Source of the DNA: Burkholderiales bacterium PBB2
GTDB taxonomy: Bacteria; Pseudomonadota; Gammaproteobacteria; Burkholderiales; Burkholderiaceae_C
Length of the DNA stretch: 44,591 nt
Direction: 5' to 3'
Assembly: GCA_002255955.1 (NCBI GenBank)
Contig: NKIM01000038.1
Coordinates: 1-44,591 of the forward strand
Of the stretch, positions 35,969 to 44,591 are shown one piece after another. The notes beneath the pieces were generated by a model. That model worked only from the letters and a program-made list of their open reading frames with translations. It was not told the origin of the DNA and searched no databases. Every line of letters starts with the position of its first letter. Position 1 is the stretch's first letter. A program made the position numbers and the translations under genes.

Positions 35969-38531
35969 GGCCCTCAGCTTCAGCGGGCCCCTGCTGCTGG
36001 CCGGCCTCAGCAGCGGCCTGCTCAACTACCTGCTGCACAGCAGCCTGCTGCTCGGCAGTGCCTGGGTGATCGAGCGCTGCGCCCGCCTGCGGCCGCGCCA
36101 GGCCTCGCATCGCGAGGCCTTGTGGCGCCTGGCGTTTTTCGGCCCGGTGCTGACGGCCGGCCTGGCCACGCTGCTGAGCTGGAGCCCGGCGCCGAAAACC
36201 GCGCCGCTCGCAGCGCCCACAGCCACCAGCACTGTGGTCGAACGCGGCGCCATCCCGGTGCCCAAGGACACGCCGGCGGCCCCGCCGATGCGTGAACTCG
36301 GGCCGAGTGCCAGCCGAGAGATGCCCACACGACCCACAGCGCCGCTGGCGCCGCGCCCCTGGCTGCAACTGGCCCCCGATGCCAGCGCCGCCACGGCCGC
36401 CTTGGCAGCAGCCTGGGCGCTGTTGGCCGGTCTGGGCCTGCTGGCCACCGCCCTGGCCTGGTGGCGGCTGCGCGTGCAGGCTCGCCGCCTGCCCAGCTTG
36501 GACGATGCCGATCTGCGCGCCTGCCTGCAGACCCTGGCCCGGTCCGCCGGCCTGCCGACGCCGACCCTGCGCCTCAGCCGCGCCGAGTGGCCCAGCCCCC
36601 TGATCGCCCCGGGCGGCGCCATCTGCCTGCCCGCCTGGGCCCTGCAGCTGCCGCCCGCGCAGCGCGAGGCGGTGCTGGCCCATGAGCTGGCGCATCTGCG
36701 CCGGCGCGATCCGGCCTGGCGCCTGGCCGCCCAGCTGCTGAACCAGCTGGCCTGGCTGCAGCCCCTGAACCGCCTGGCCCTGCGCCGGCTCGACGCCCTG
36801 GCCGAGCAGGCCTGCGACGCCTGGGCCACCGCCCGCCCCAGCGATGCCGACCGCGAGCAGGCGCGCCGCGCCCTGGCGGAGAGCCTGTACCGCTGCGCCC
36901 AAGAGCTGCAGCAGGCAGCCCGCCCGGCGCGGCGCCTACAGCTGCTGAGCCGCATGGCCGCCAGCGGCCGCTCGCCCCTGCTGGCCCGCATCGACGCACT
37001 GATGAACCCTGCCCCCAACCCGCACGGAGACCCGACCATGAGCCCCAAGCCCGAGCCCTCCCCCGCCCTGCCTGCACGCGAGCTCTGGCGCAAGCGCGTG
37101 CTGGTCGGCGGCCTGACCCTGTGCGCCCTGGCCCTGCCCTTGCTGGGCGTGGGCCACAGCCAGCCCCTGGATCTGAGCCGCCTGCGCGATTTGGGTCAGA
37201 GCTTCGAGGCGCGCTTCGGCGTGGGCTCGGCCATGGGCACCCGCATCGTCAAAAACAGCCCCTCGCACAGCCTGGACATCCGCCTCAGCGGCCAGATGCG
37301 CTTCAACGCGGACCAGACCGCACTCGAAAGCCTCAGCCAGGGCCGCCTGCTGATCGATGAGCGGCGTGACGGCTGGCACCGGCGCGCCGAGTTTCTGCCG
37401 GGCGAAGCCGGCCAGGCACCGCGCCTGGTTTACAGCCTCGACGGCAAGGAACAGACCCCGGACGCCGAAGGCCAGGCCTGGCTGCGCGATCGCGTGGCCC
37501 TGGCCGGCGAGACCATCGAGGGCAGCGAGAAACGCGTGCGCAGCCTGCTGGCCCAAGGCGGGGTGGCGCGTGTGCTGGCCGACATCCAGGCGCCTAGCAT
37601 CGAGGATCACCGCCGCCGCGGCCGCGCCCAGGCCCTGCTCCAGCAAGGCCCGCAGAGCGAGAGCACCTTGCAAGCCCTGATCCGTGTCCACGAGGGCATG
37701 GACTCGGATTTCGAACGCCGCCAGCTGCTGCAAAGCCTGATCGAAAAGCAGACCCTGAGCCCGGCCCTGCAGGCCCAGCTGCTGCAAAGCCTGCAGCACA
37801 TGAGCTCGGATTTCGAACGCCGCCAGGTGCTGGAGACCCTGTCCGCCACGCTCAGCAGCGAGCCAGCCACCCTGCAAGCCTGGCTGCAGGCGGTGGACGG
37901 CATGGACTCGGACTTTGAAAAGCGCAGCGCCATCGTCGACATCGTCGATCGGCAGTCGCCCACAAGCGGCCTGCCCACCTTGGCCGCCGCCCTGCAGGCC
38001 AGCCTGAGCCTGAGCTCCGATTTCGAGCACCGCAGCGCCCTGGAGGCCGTGGCCCAAAAGCTGCCGCGCCAGGCGGCACTCGATGCGCAGGCCGAGGCGG
38101 CCCTCCGGGCCTACAGCGAATCGGCCCGCCGCATCGACAGCGACTTCGAACGCCGCATCGCCCTGAGCGCCCTGCTCGACGCTGGCGTGCACCAGAAGGC
38201 CGCGCTGCTGGGTGTGCTCGATGCCGCACGCAGCATCGACTCCGATTTCGAGCGGGCCGAGTTGCTCAGCGCCCTGGCGGCCCACCTGCCGACCGATGCC
38301 GAGCTGGTGGCCCGTTATCGCCAGGCAGCGCGAGGCCTGAGCGAGCATGAGCGTGGCAAGGTGGAGGCCGCACTGGACCCGGTGATGGACCGCCTGGCCC
38401 AGGCAGCGCCGGCCGCGCCGGCCACGCCAGCCCAGGCCGCGCCCGCGGCCTCCGCCGCACCGGCTGCTGCCATCTCGCGCCTCAAGCCGCCCAGCCCGCC
38501 ACGCCCGCCGGCTGCTCCTTCGCTGCCCTGA
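35961..38531 (+). CDS. M56-family (BlaR1-like) membrane metallopeptidase with SD-F-E repeats
   Basis: The 856-residue protein has membrane helices near the N-terminus and around 130-175. The cytoplasmic zinc site is HELAH (H241, E242, H245) with E282 in EQACD. A further helix lies about 375-392 (VLVGGLTLCALALPLLGVG), then a large soluble C-terminal region. Instead of a penicillin-binding domain this region holds six repeats with a core SDFE plus basic residue (aspartates at 583, 617, 651, 687, 728 and 762; spacing 34, 34, 36, 41, 34), and ends in a Pro/Ala-rich tail. It should signal to the adjacent BlaI-like repressor; the stimulus is unknown. Confidence 0.92.
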   Translation: MTEALSFSGPLLLAGLSSGLLNYLLHSSLLLGSAWVIERCARLRPRQASHREALWRLAFFGPVLTAGLATLLSWSPAPKTAPLAAPTATSTVVERGAIPVPKDTPAAPPMRELGPSASREMPTRPTAPLAPRPWLQLAPDASAATAALAAAWALLAGLGLLATALAWWRLRVQARRLPSLDDADLRACLQTLARSAGLPTPTLRLSRAEWPSPLIAPGGAICLPAWALQLPPAQREAVLAHELAHLRRRDPAWRLAAQLLNQLAWLQPLNRLALRRLDALAEQACDAWATARPSDADREQARRALAESLYRCAQELQQAARPARRLQLLSRMAASGRSPLLARIDALMNPAPNPHGDPTMSPKPEPSPALPARELWRKRVLVGGLTLCALALPLLGVGHSQPLDLSRLRDLGQSFEARFGVGSAMGTRIVKNSPSHSLDIRLSGQMRFNADQTALESLSQGRLLIDERRDGWHRRAEFLPGEAGQAPRLVYSLDGKEQTPDAEGQAWLRDRVALAGETIEGSEKRVRSLLAQGGVARVLADIQAPSIEDHRRRGRAQALLQQGPQSESTLQALIRVHEGMDSDFERRQLLQSLIEKQTLSPALQAQLLQSLQHMSSDFERRQVLETLSATLSSEPATLQAWLQAVDGMDSDFEKRSAIVDIVDRQSPTSGLPTLAAALQASLSLSSDFEHRSALEAVAQKLPRQAALDAQAEAALRAYSESARRIDSDFERRIALSALLDAGVHQKAALLGVLDAARSIDSDFERAELLSALAAHLPTDAELVARYRQAARGLSEHERGKVEAALDPVMDRLAQAAPAAPATPAQAAPAASAAPAAAISRLKPPSPPRPPAAPSLP

Positions 38532-38544
38532 GGTTGGCAGCCCC

Positions 38545-39534
38545 TCAAGCCGGAATGCGCTGCAGCAGCGCCAGCCACAGCGGCGCCGTCAGCACAAAGC
38601 CCAGGGTGGACACCACCACGGCAGCGGTGGTCTCACCCTCCTGGCAGCGGTAACGCTGGGCAAAGATCAGGGCGTTGGAGCCGGTGGGCAGGGCCGCCAT
38701 CATCAGCACCACACCCAGTGGCATGCCGCGCAAACCGAGCGCATAGCCCAGGCCCAGCACCAGGGCCGGCAGCAAGAGCAGCTTGGCCGCCACCAGACCT
38801 AACACCGAGGTCCAGCGCTGCGGCCAGCCCAGGTAGGCCAGGGACATGCCGATCAGGGTCAGGCACAGCGGCACCACGGCCGTGCCCAGCATCTGCAGCA
38901 CCTCGTCGAGTACCGCCGGCAGGCCCAGGCCCAGGGCGTTCCAGCACAGGCCGGCCACCACCGGCAGCACCACCGGGTGGATCACCGTGTTGCGCACGGT
39001 GTTGGCCAGCAGGCTGCCCAGGCCGGTGGGCTGGCCCTGGCTGCGCTCACGCGCCAGGTCCAGCTCCACCAGGGCCGTCAGCACGGTCAGGATGCTCAGC
39101 GCATGCAGGCTGACCACGGTGATGTGGATGGCCAGGCCCGCCTCGCCAAACACACCGGCCGCCAGCGGCACGCCGACCTGCAAGGTGTTGCCAAAGGTGG
39201 CGGTGATGGCCTGCACGCTGGGCACGGCCGCACCGGCGGCGGCCGCACCGCGCCAGCGCTGCAAGGCATACAAGGCCACCAGCAGGCCCAGCACCGGGGC
39301 GAAAAATGCCGTCAGCGTCAGCCAGGGCAGGCTGGCGAACTCGACCCGGGCCGTGGTGCGAAACAGCAGGGCGGGCACGAAGATATAGAAGGCCACATTC
39401 GACAGCACCCGCGCCGGGTCACCGCCGCTGCCGCCGGCATCCGCCCCACCCAGCCAGCGCATGCGGCCGACAAACCAGCCGATGGCCACCGCGATCAAAA
39501 TGGCCAACAGCTTTTGAAAAACAATCCAGCTCAT
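38545..39534 (-). CDS. AEC-family transporter (auxin efflux carrier/BASS-like permease)
   Basis: The 329-residue membrane protein has about ten hydrophobic segments. Family features are VAFYIFVPALLFRTTA, the central FGNTLQVGVPLAAGVFGEAG and the C-terminal ALPTGSNALIFAQRY. AEC proteins move small anions such as malate or malonate in bacteria; the substrate here is unknown. It ends 14 bases from the M56 gene (convergent) and begins 50 bases downstream of the histidine-kinase gene on the same strand, so co-transcription with the kinase is possible. Confidence 0.93.
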   Translation of the reverse strand: MSWIVFQKLLAILIAVAIGWFVGRMRWLGGADAGGSGGDPARVLSNVAFYIFVPALLFRTTARVEFASLPWLTLTAFFAPVLGLLVALYALQRWRGAAAAGAAVPSVQAITATFGNTLQVGVPLAAGVFGEAGLAIHITVVSLHALSILTVLTALVELDLARERSQGQPTGLGSLLANTVRNTVIHPVVLPVVAGLCWNALGLGLPAVLDEVLQMLGTAVVPLCLTLIGMSLAYLGWPQRWTSVLGLVAAKLLLLPALVLGLGYALGLRGMPLGVVLMMAALPTGSNALIFAQRYRCQEGETTAAVVVSTLGFVLTAPLWLALLQRIPA

Positions 39535-39583
39535 GCGGCCCAGTATGCCGTGCCCGTGCGAGCAGCCAGGCGAGCCGCCCGGC

Positions 39584-41440
39584 TCAGTGCGTGGTCGGCA
39601 GGCTCAGCTCGAACTCGAACACGCTGCCCTCGCCCAGCTCGCTGCGCACACGGATCTCGCCGCCCATCTCGCGCAGCAGCTGCTGGCTGATCGACAGGCC
39701 CAGGCCCGTGCCGCCCAGGCAGCGCGCATCCTCAGCCACCTGCTCGAAGGGCTTGAACAGGCGATCCATCATGCGCCGGGCGATGCCGATGCCGGTGTCG
39801 TGCACGACAAAGGCAATGCGGGCGCGGCTGTCCTGCTGCGCGATCAGACTGACCTGCAGGCCGAAGCGGCCCTGGTCGGTGAACTTGACCGCGTTGGACA
39901 GTAGATTCATCAACACCTGGCGCAGGCGCTGGCCATCGACCAGCACGCGGGTCGGCAGCTGCGGGTCGATCTCGACCTGGAAATCCAGGTTCTTCTGCTC
40001 GGCCCGCAGGCGAACGCTGTCGGCCACCATATCGAGCAGGGCGCGCAGGTCCACCGAGCTGGGCTGCAGGCGCACCTTGCCCGCCTCGATGCTGGCCATG
40101 TCCAACACATCGGAGATCAAGCTCAGCAGATGCTCGCCGGCATCGCGGATCTGGCCCACCTTGGCCTGCTGGGCCGGGCTCAGGCTGGCATCCATCTGCA
40201 GCAGCTGGCCGAAGCCGAGGATGGCGTTCAGCGGCGTGCGGAACTCATGGCTCATGGTGGCCAGGAAACGGCTCTTGCTCTGGCTGGCGCTCTCGGCCCG
40301 AGCCTTGGCCTCGCTGAGCTCGCGGGTGCGTTCGGTGACCACCTCTTCAAGATGGTCGCGGTAATGCGTGAGCTCTTGCTCGGCCTGGCGACGCAAGCTG
40401 ATATCGCTGACCATGCCTTCGATGCGCAGGCCCTGGCCGCCACCGCCCGGCACGACATGGACGCTCAACTCCACCCAGAGCTGGCGCCCCTCGTTGGTGG
40501 CGATCAGCAGTGGCACCTGCTGCAGCAGACGATGGCGCTGCAGAGCCAGGGCGATGCGCTTGAACTCCTGCGCCTCGATCTGCACCAGGCTGCGCAGGCG
40601 CCGGCCCGACGCCATGGCCTGGGCCGGGCTGTGGAAGCCCAGCATCAAGGCCAGGGCGCGGTTGAGGCTGAGCAGGCGGCCGCGCGCATCGCACTGGAAG
40701 ATGCCCTCAGTGGCGTTCTCGAACAGGCTGCGAAAGCGCTCCTCGCTGAGCTGCAGGCCCTCGGATGAGGCCAGCAAGCGGGCGCTCATCCGATTGAACT
40801 GCTCGGTCAGGGCCCCGATCTCGTCGTCGCGCTCGCCCTCGGTGGTGGCGCCCAAGCGACCCTCGGAGACCTGGCGGGCCATCTGGCCCAGGCGCTGCAC
40901 CGGGCGCTGCACCAGGCGGTTGACCAGCAGCAAGCTGGCCGCCACCACGGCCGCCAGCATGGCGCCCAGCAAGCTGGCCACGAAGCGGCGCATCTGCGCC
41001 ACCTGGCGGTACACCCCCTCGCGGCTCAGCACCAGGGTGGCCTGGGCCACTACGGTGGGCGCCAGGTCCGGGGCGGCCTGGTAGCTGATGTCGAACTGGC
41101 GGCTCAGCGGCTCCACGGCCGGCTCGCTGCGCTGGCGGCGCAGGGGCTCGGCATTGACGCCGACCGGGCGCAGCTCGATGGAGTGAACCTCGGGGTCCGC
41201 CATCACGGCGTCCAGCAGGTTCTTGATGGCGATGTTGTCGAGGTTCCAGATCGGCCCGGCAAAGCCCAGGGCGACCAGGCTGGCCATGCGGGTCTGGCGG
41301 TGGTCGAGGGCGAGGTTGAGCTCCTGCTCCTCGCGCGAGGTCCAGGACCAACCCAGTGCCAAAGCCAGCAAACCGGCCGCCAGCGCCATGCCCAGAATCA
41401 AGCGGGACTGGATGCCGAAGCTCACTCGCACTGGGGCCAT
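39584..41440 (-). CDS. membrane sensor histidine kinase (HAMP-PAS-HisKA-HATPase)
   Basis: The start ATG 41440 gives 618 residues; the longer frame to 41488 is weak. Order: TM helix about 12-32, a periplasmic domain, TM about 150-170 with HAMP (NRLVQRPVQRLGQMARQVSEG), a PAS domain (LFENATEGIFQCDARGRLLS), a short coiled coil, HisKA with the phospho-acceptor H398 in MSHEFRTPLN, and HATPase boxes (NLLSNAVKF, DTGIGIA, GTGLGLSI). There is no receiver domain, and no response-regulator gene is adjacent, so its partner is elsewhere. The periplasmic part has the FAGPIWNLDN motif seen in similar sensors. Confidence 0.94.
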   Translation of the reverse strand: MAPVRVSFGIQSRLILGMALAAGLLALALGWSWTSREEQELNLALDHRQTRMASLVALGFAGPIWNLDNIAIKNLLDAVMADPEVHSIELRPVGVNAEPLRRQRSEPAVEPLSRQFDISYQAAPDLAPTVVAQATLVLSREGVYRQVAQMRRFVASLLGAMLAAVVAASLLLVNRLVQRPVQRLGQMARQVSEGRLGATTEGERDDEIGALTEQFNRMSARLLASSEGLQLSEERFRSLFENATEGIFQCDARGRLLSLNRALALMLGFHSPAQAMASGRRLRSLVQIEAQEFKRIALALQRHRLLQQVPLLIATNEGRQLWVELSVHVVPGGGGQGLRIEGMVSDISLRRQAEQELTHYRDHLEEVVTERTRELSEAKARAESASQSKSRFLATMSHEFRTPLNAILGFGQLLQMDASLSPAQQAKVGQIRDAGEHLLSLISDVLDMASIEAGKVRLQPSSVDLRALLDMVADSVRLRAEQKNLDFQVEIDPQLPTRVLVDGQRLRQVLMNLLSNAVKFTDQGRFGLQVSLIAQQDSRARIAFVVHDTGIGIARRMMDRLFKPFEQVAEDARCLGGTGLGLSISQQLLREMGGEIRVRSELGEGSVFEFELSLPTTH

Positions 41441-41571
41441 GCACTCACTCCTGACCTGGGCCGGACCAAGACCAGACCGAGGCGGCACGCACGCGGCCCG
41501 GGTCTAACGCAACTGCTCTGCGCATCAGCATAGCGCCTTTGTGAGGCTTGCCGATGAGGGCCAGCCCCAGC

Positions 41572-41589
41572 CCCCCTCTCAAGAGGGGG
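41572..41589 (-). terminator. strong hairpin downstream of topB
   Basis: CCCCCTC (41572-41578) pairs with GAGGGGG (41583-41589) around a 4-base loop, 25 bases past the topB stop. There is no T-tract, so it may stop or stabilise the transcript inefficiently. It lies in the 174-base gap between topB and the histidine-kinase gene. Confidence 0.4.
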
Positions 41590-41614
41590 TGGAGGCCGGC
41601 ACCGCGACCTGGCT

Positions 41615-44332
41615 TCAGGCGGCTTTCTTGGCGGCGACCTTCTTGGCCGGCGCTTTCTTGGCTGCCACCTTTTTGGCGGCCACTTTCTTGGCCGGCGGCG
41701 CCTCGGCGGCCTCGGTGGAAGCAGCGCCTGCGGCCTTGGCTGCAGCACCCCGCAGCGGCACACCCGGCTTGGCCGCGCGCGGCTCGAACTCAAAGTTCAC
41801 CTTGCCGGCCTTTTTGTCATAGGCCAGGAAGGCCTTGAACTTGCGCCGGGTCTTGTTGGAGACGAAGTTCTCGAGCAGCGCGGTCTTGCCCTCGCTGAGC
41901 AGCTTTTGCATCTGGCTGATCTCGATGGGCTGCTGAAGGATGATCTTGCCGCTCTTGAAGTCGCAGGTGACGGCGGCGCCGACGGCATGCTCGCAGACGT
42001 AGTTGCTGCCATGCTCGAAGACCCGACCCTGGCACTTGGGGCAGGCGCCCAGCGAGGTCTGGGCGCTGAAGTCCACCGCCTCGCCATCGCCCTCGCCGTT
42101 CTTGCCGTCGTCGCCGAAGTCAAACTCGAGCTTCCAGTTCTTGATCTCCTCGTCGAAGACCAGGGCCAGCTCGGCCGTGAAGGGCCAGCCGGCCTTGGAG
42201 CGGAAGCCTTCCAGCGGGCCGATCTTCTTGTCGGCCAGGAACTGCTCCACCTCGTGCAACTCGAAGCTGCGGCCGCCCGGGATCTTGCCGATCGAGAAGC
42301 CGCAGCCCTCCGAAGCGCCGTCCTTGCCGGTGCAGGTGAAGCGGCGGTAGTTCTCCTTGACCACGCCGCTGCACTTCGGGCAGGGCGTCTTCAGCGTGGC
42401 GTAGTCACCGGGGATGGTGTCGCGGTCGTATTCCTTGGCTTTTTGCACCACGCGCTCGGTCATGGCGGCAATCTTGGCCATGAACTTTTCGCGGCTGAGC
42501 TTGCCCTGCTCCATCTGGGCGAGCTTGTATTCCCATTCGCCGGTGAGTTCGGCCTTGGTCAGTTCCTGCACGTCCAGGCCGCGCAAAAGCGTCATGAGCT
42601 GGAAGGATTTGGCGGTGGGAATCAGCTCGCGGCCTTCGCGCAGCATGTACTTCTCGGCAATCAGACCTTCGATGATGCTTGAGCGGGTGGCTGGTGTGCC
42701 CAGGCCCTTCTCTTGCATGGCTTCGCGCAGCTCGTCGTCTTCCACGGTTTTGCCGGCACCTTCCATGGCGCCGAGCAGCGTGGCTTCCGAATAGCGTGCA
42801 GGCGGTTTGGTCTTGAGGCCCTTGGGGTCTACCGGGTCGCCCTTGACCTTTTCGCCGGGCGCCACGGGCACAAGGTTCTGACCCTTGTCGCCTTCTTTGG
42901 CGTCTTCCACTTCAGCAGCGGCTTCTTTGCCGTAGATGGCCAGCCAGCCCGGCTTGACCAGCACCTTGCCTTCTGTTTTGAAGGCGTGCTGGGCAGCGGT
43001 GGTGATGCGGGTGGTAACTTGGTACTCCGCGCTGGGGAAGAACACCGCCATGAAGCGGCGCACGACCAGGTCGTACAGCTTTTGCTCCGCCTCGCTCAGG
43101 CCGCTGGGCGCTTGCAAGGTGGGGATGATGGCAAAGTGATCTGACACCTTGGCGTTGTCGAACACGCGTTTGGTGGGCTTGATGTAGTTTCCATTCAGTG
43201 CGACCAGGGCGTGGGGCGCCAAGTGACGCATGTCGCTGTCGGCCAGCATCTCGAAGGTCTTTTTCACCACGGGCACATAGTCTTCCGGTAGGGCTCGGGA
43301 ATCGGTACGCGGGTAGGTCAAGGCCTTGTGGCGCTCGTACAAGCTCTGGGCAATTTGCAAAGTGGTCTTGGCGGAGAAGCCGAACTTGCCGTTGGCCTCG
43401 CGCTGTAGACTGGTCAGATCGAACAGCAGGGGCGAAGCCTGGGTGGTGGGCTTGCTCTCTTCGGTGACAGTGGCCTGCTGGCCGCGCACGGCGTCTGCAA
43501 TGGCCTTGGCTTCGGCCAGGGACCAGACGCGGTCGGCTTTCTTTTCAGCGTCGTCCGCATCCTTCTTGTGGGCAGGGTTGAACCACTTGGCGGGGTACTC
43601 ACCGGCTTGGGCGGCAAAGGTGGCGTGTACTTCCCAATAGTCGCGGCTCACAAACTTGCGGATCAGCTCTTCGCGCTCGACCACCACGGACAAGGTGGGC
43701 GTCTGCACCCGGCCCACGGTAGTCAGGAAGAAGCCGCCATCGCGGCTGTTGAATGCCGTCATGGCGCGTGTGCCGTTGATGCCGACCAGCCAGTCGGCCT
43801 CCGACCGGCAGCGTGCGGCATCGGCCAGGGGCTGCATCTGGGCATTGGTGCGCAGGTGGTCAAAGCCATCGCGGATGGCCTGGGGCGTCATGGACTGCAG
43901 CCACAACCGGCTCACCGGCTTGCCCAGCGGCTTGGCGCCACCGGCATACTGCTCAATCAGGCGGAAGATCAGCTCTCCTTCGCGACCCGCGTCACAGGCG
44001 TTGACGATTTTGTCAACGTCCTTGCGCTTGGCCAGCTTGACCACGGCGTTCAAGCGCGTCTTGGTCTTGTCCACGGGTTTGAGGTCGAAGTGAGGAGGAA
44101 TGACAGGCAGATTGGCAAAGCTCCACTTACCGCGTTTAACGTCAAATTCTTCAGGCGCCTGAATCTCGACTAGGTGGCCCACCGCGCTGGAAACAACATA
44201 GCCTTCGCTCTCGAAATACTCGTCATGCTTTTCGAACTTGCCCGCAGTGGGCGTAAGCGCCCGCACGATGTCTTGGGCCACGGACGGCTTTTCTGCAATA
44301 ACCAATGTTTTGTTGAAAACGGCGTTTTTCAT
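41615..44332 (-). CDS. topB: DNA topoisomerase III with lysine-rich C-terminal tail
   Basis: From ATG 44332 the product has 905 residues. It shows the Toprim start (KTLVIAEKPSVAQDI) and acidic triad region ACDAGREGE, and the active-site Y340 in TYPRTDSR. Two C-terminal zinc-ribbon modules follow (CPKCSGVVKENY... and CPKCQGRVFEHG...), then a final stretch of about 25 residues of KKVAA/KKAPA repeats resembling histone H1 tails. Type IA enzymes of this kind decatenate DNA. The lysine tail is longer than in E. coli TopB and probably adds DNA binding. It is divergent from a SET-domain gene. The longer frame to 44392 has no family support. Confidence 0.96.
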   Translation of the reverse strand: MKNAVFNKTLVIAEKPSVAQDIVRALTPTAGKFEKHDEYFESEGYVVSSAVGHLVEIQAPEEFDVKRGKWSFANLPVIPPHFDLKPVDKTKTRLNAVVKLAKRKDVDKIVNACDAGREGELIFRLIEQYAGGAKPLGKPVSRLWLQSMTPQAIRDGFDHLRTNAQMQPLADAARCRSEADWLVGINGTRAMTAFNSRDGGFFLTTVGRVQTPTLSVVVEREELIRKFVSRDYWEVHATFAAQAGEYPAKWFNPAHKKDADDAEKKADRVWSLAEAKAIADAVRGQQATVTEESKPTTQASPLLFDLTSLQREANGKFGFSAKTTLQIAQSLYERHKALTYPRTDSRALPEDYVPVVKKTFEMLADSDMRHLAPHALVALNGNYIKPTKRVFDNAKVSDHFAIIPTLQAPSGLSEAEQKLYDLVVRRFMAVFFPSAEYQVTTRITTAAQHAFKTEGKVLVKPGWLAIYGKEAAAEVEDAKEGDKGQNLVPVAPGEKVKGDPVDPKGLKTKPPARYSEATLLGAMEGAGKTVEDDELREAMQEKGLGTPATRSSIIEGLIAEKYMLREGRELIPTAKSFQLMTLLRGLDVQELTKAELTGEWEYKLAQMEQGKLSREKFMAKIAAMTERVVQKAKEYDRDTIPGDYATLKTPCPKCSGVVKENYRRFTCTGKDGASEGCGFSIGKIPGGRSFELHEVEQFLADKKIGPLEGFRSKAGWPFTAELALVFDEEIKNWKLEFDFGDDGKNGEGDGEAVDFSAQTSLGACPKCQGRVFEHGSNYVCEHAVGAAVTCDFKSGKIILQQPIEISQMQKLLSEGKTALLENFVSNKTRRKFKAFLAYDKKAGKVNFEFEPRAAKPGVPLRGAAAKAAGAASTEAAEAPPAKKVAAKKVAAKKAPAKKVAAKKAA

Positions 44333-44354
44333 CTGACTACAATCCAGTTCTTGC

Positions 44355-44403
44355 GTGCGCGCAGGCGCGCACTTGCACACGCGGGCACGCACACATGCGC
44401 GCC
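44355..44403. promoter_or_regulatory. alternating purine-pyrimidine tract in the topB/SET divergent promoter region
   Basis: The 102-base gap between topB and the SET gene contains a perfect 8-bp inverted repeat GTGCGCGC-AG-GCGCGCAC (44355-44372), followed by further alternating GC/AC dinucleotides to about 44403. Such tracts can adopt Z-DNA or cruciform forms under negative supercoiling. Both genes must be driven from this gap, but no clear -10/-35 pair stands out. Confidence 0.5.
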
Positions 44404-44434
44404 CATACGATTCACCATACCAAATTTTTCAGCT

Positions 44435-44591
44435 GTGGCCAAAAAACCTGCAAAATCCGCCGCCCCCAAGGCAATGTCCCAGCGGCGCATTCAGGCGCGG
44501 CGGTCGGGTGTCCATGGCCGTGGTGTGTTCGCGGTGCAGGATATTGCTGAGGGCGAAACCATCATCGAGTACGTGGGCGAGATCATCAGCT
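44435..44591 (+). CDS. SET-domain protein, N-terminal part (cut by window edge)
   Basis: The open frame runs off the right edge. From GTG 44435 the product begins AKKPAKSAAPKAMSQRR and then RRSGVHGRGVFAVQDIAEGE, IIEYVGEIIS. This is the start of a SET domain (lysine methyltransferase fold; the GRGVFA and EYVGE motifs form part of the SAM site). An alternative ATG 44474 has AAGG just upstream, but would drop the lysine-rich N-terminal tail found in similar bacterial SET proteins. Only about 52 residues are visible, so catalytic completeness cannot be judged. Confidence 0.85.
   Translation, partial: MAKKPAKSAAPKAMSQRRIQARRSGVHGRGVFAVQDIAEGETIIEYVGEIIS

Overview
The window is a GC-rich chromosomal segment from a betaproteobacterium, most likely Burkholderiales of the Roseateles/Rubrivivax/Leptothrix type. 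The main reasons are the leuC-leuD-leuB-asd-fimV gene order, a PEP-CTERM protein, a complete propionyl-CoA/methylmalonyl-CoA gene set and strong GC3 coding bias. No tRNA, rRNA, CRISPR array, insertion sequence or phage gene is visible.

Layout: (1) 1-6108, minus strand: a LysR regulator, leuC, leuD, leuB (leucine synthesis), asd (aspartate pathway) and the 5' end of fimV, running off the left edge. (2) 6719-9758, plus: an M13 zinc metallopeptidase and a periplasmic solute-binding protein, closed by a clear intrinsic terminator. (3) 9925-13515, plus: a tightly overlapping four-gene MCE-type lipid transport operon (STAS-permease, ATPase, MCE protein, auxiliary lipoprotein). (4) 13532-23563, minus: a methylmalonyl-CoA pathway cluster read in the order mutase, GNAT, meaB, pccB, a small exported protein, pccA, epimerase and a two-domain FabG4-like reductase. 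A divergent GntR/FCD regulator (23658-24362) probably controls it. (5) 24540-29810: a CmoB-like methyltransferase, an intergenic region holding two inverted copies of a structured element, LemA, queC, a DUF4139 protein and a PEP-CTERM protein. (6) 29832-34629: a membrane Ser/Thr kinase with a TPR-like tail immediately downstream of proA, and a small exported protein. (7) 34655-41440: an SDR, a BlaI/M56 regulator-protease pair with an operator, an AEC transporter and a hybrid-less sensor histidine kinase. (8) 41615-44591: topoisomerase III with a histone-H1-like lysine tail, divergent from a SET-domain gene cut by the right edge.

Most noteworthy: the 401-base gap after the methyltransferase gene contains two inverted copies (25611-25686 minus; 25746-25851 plus) of the same two-stem architecture. 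The internal-loop strands are nearly identical (19 and 16 bases), while both stems differ in sequence yet stay paired. That is the signature of a structured RNA or of a mobile hairpin element, and I do not recognise the family. Other points: M56 protease with six SD-F-E repeats in its C-terminal part; a lysine-tailed topoisomerase next to a SET methyltransferase; and two single-base homopolymer frameshifts (asd and the PEP-CTERM gene) that look like sequence errors.
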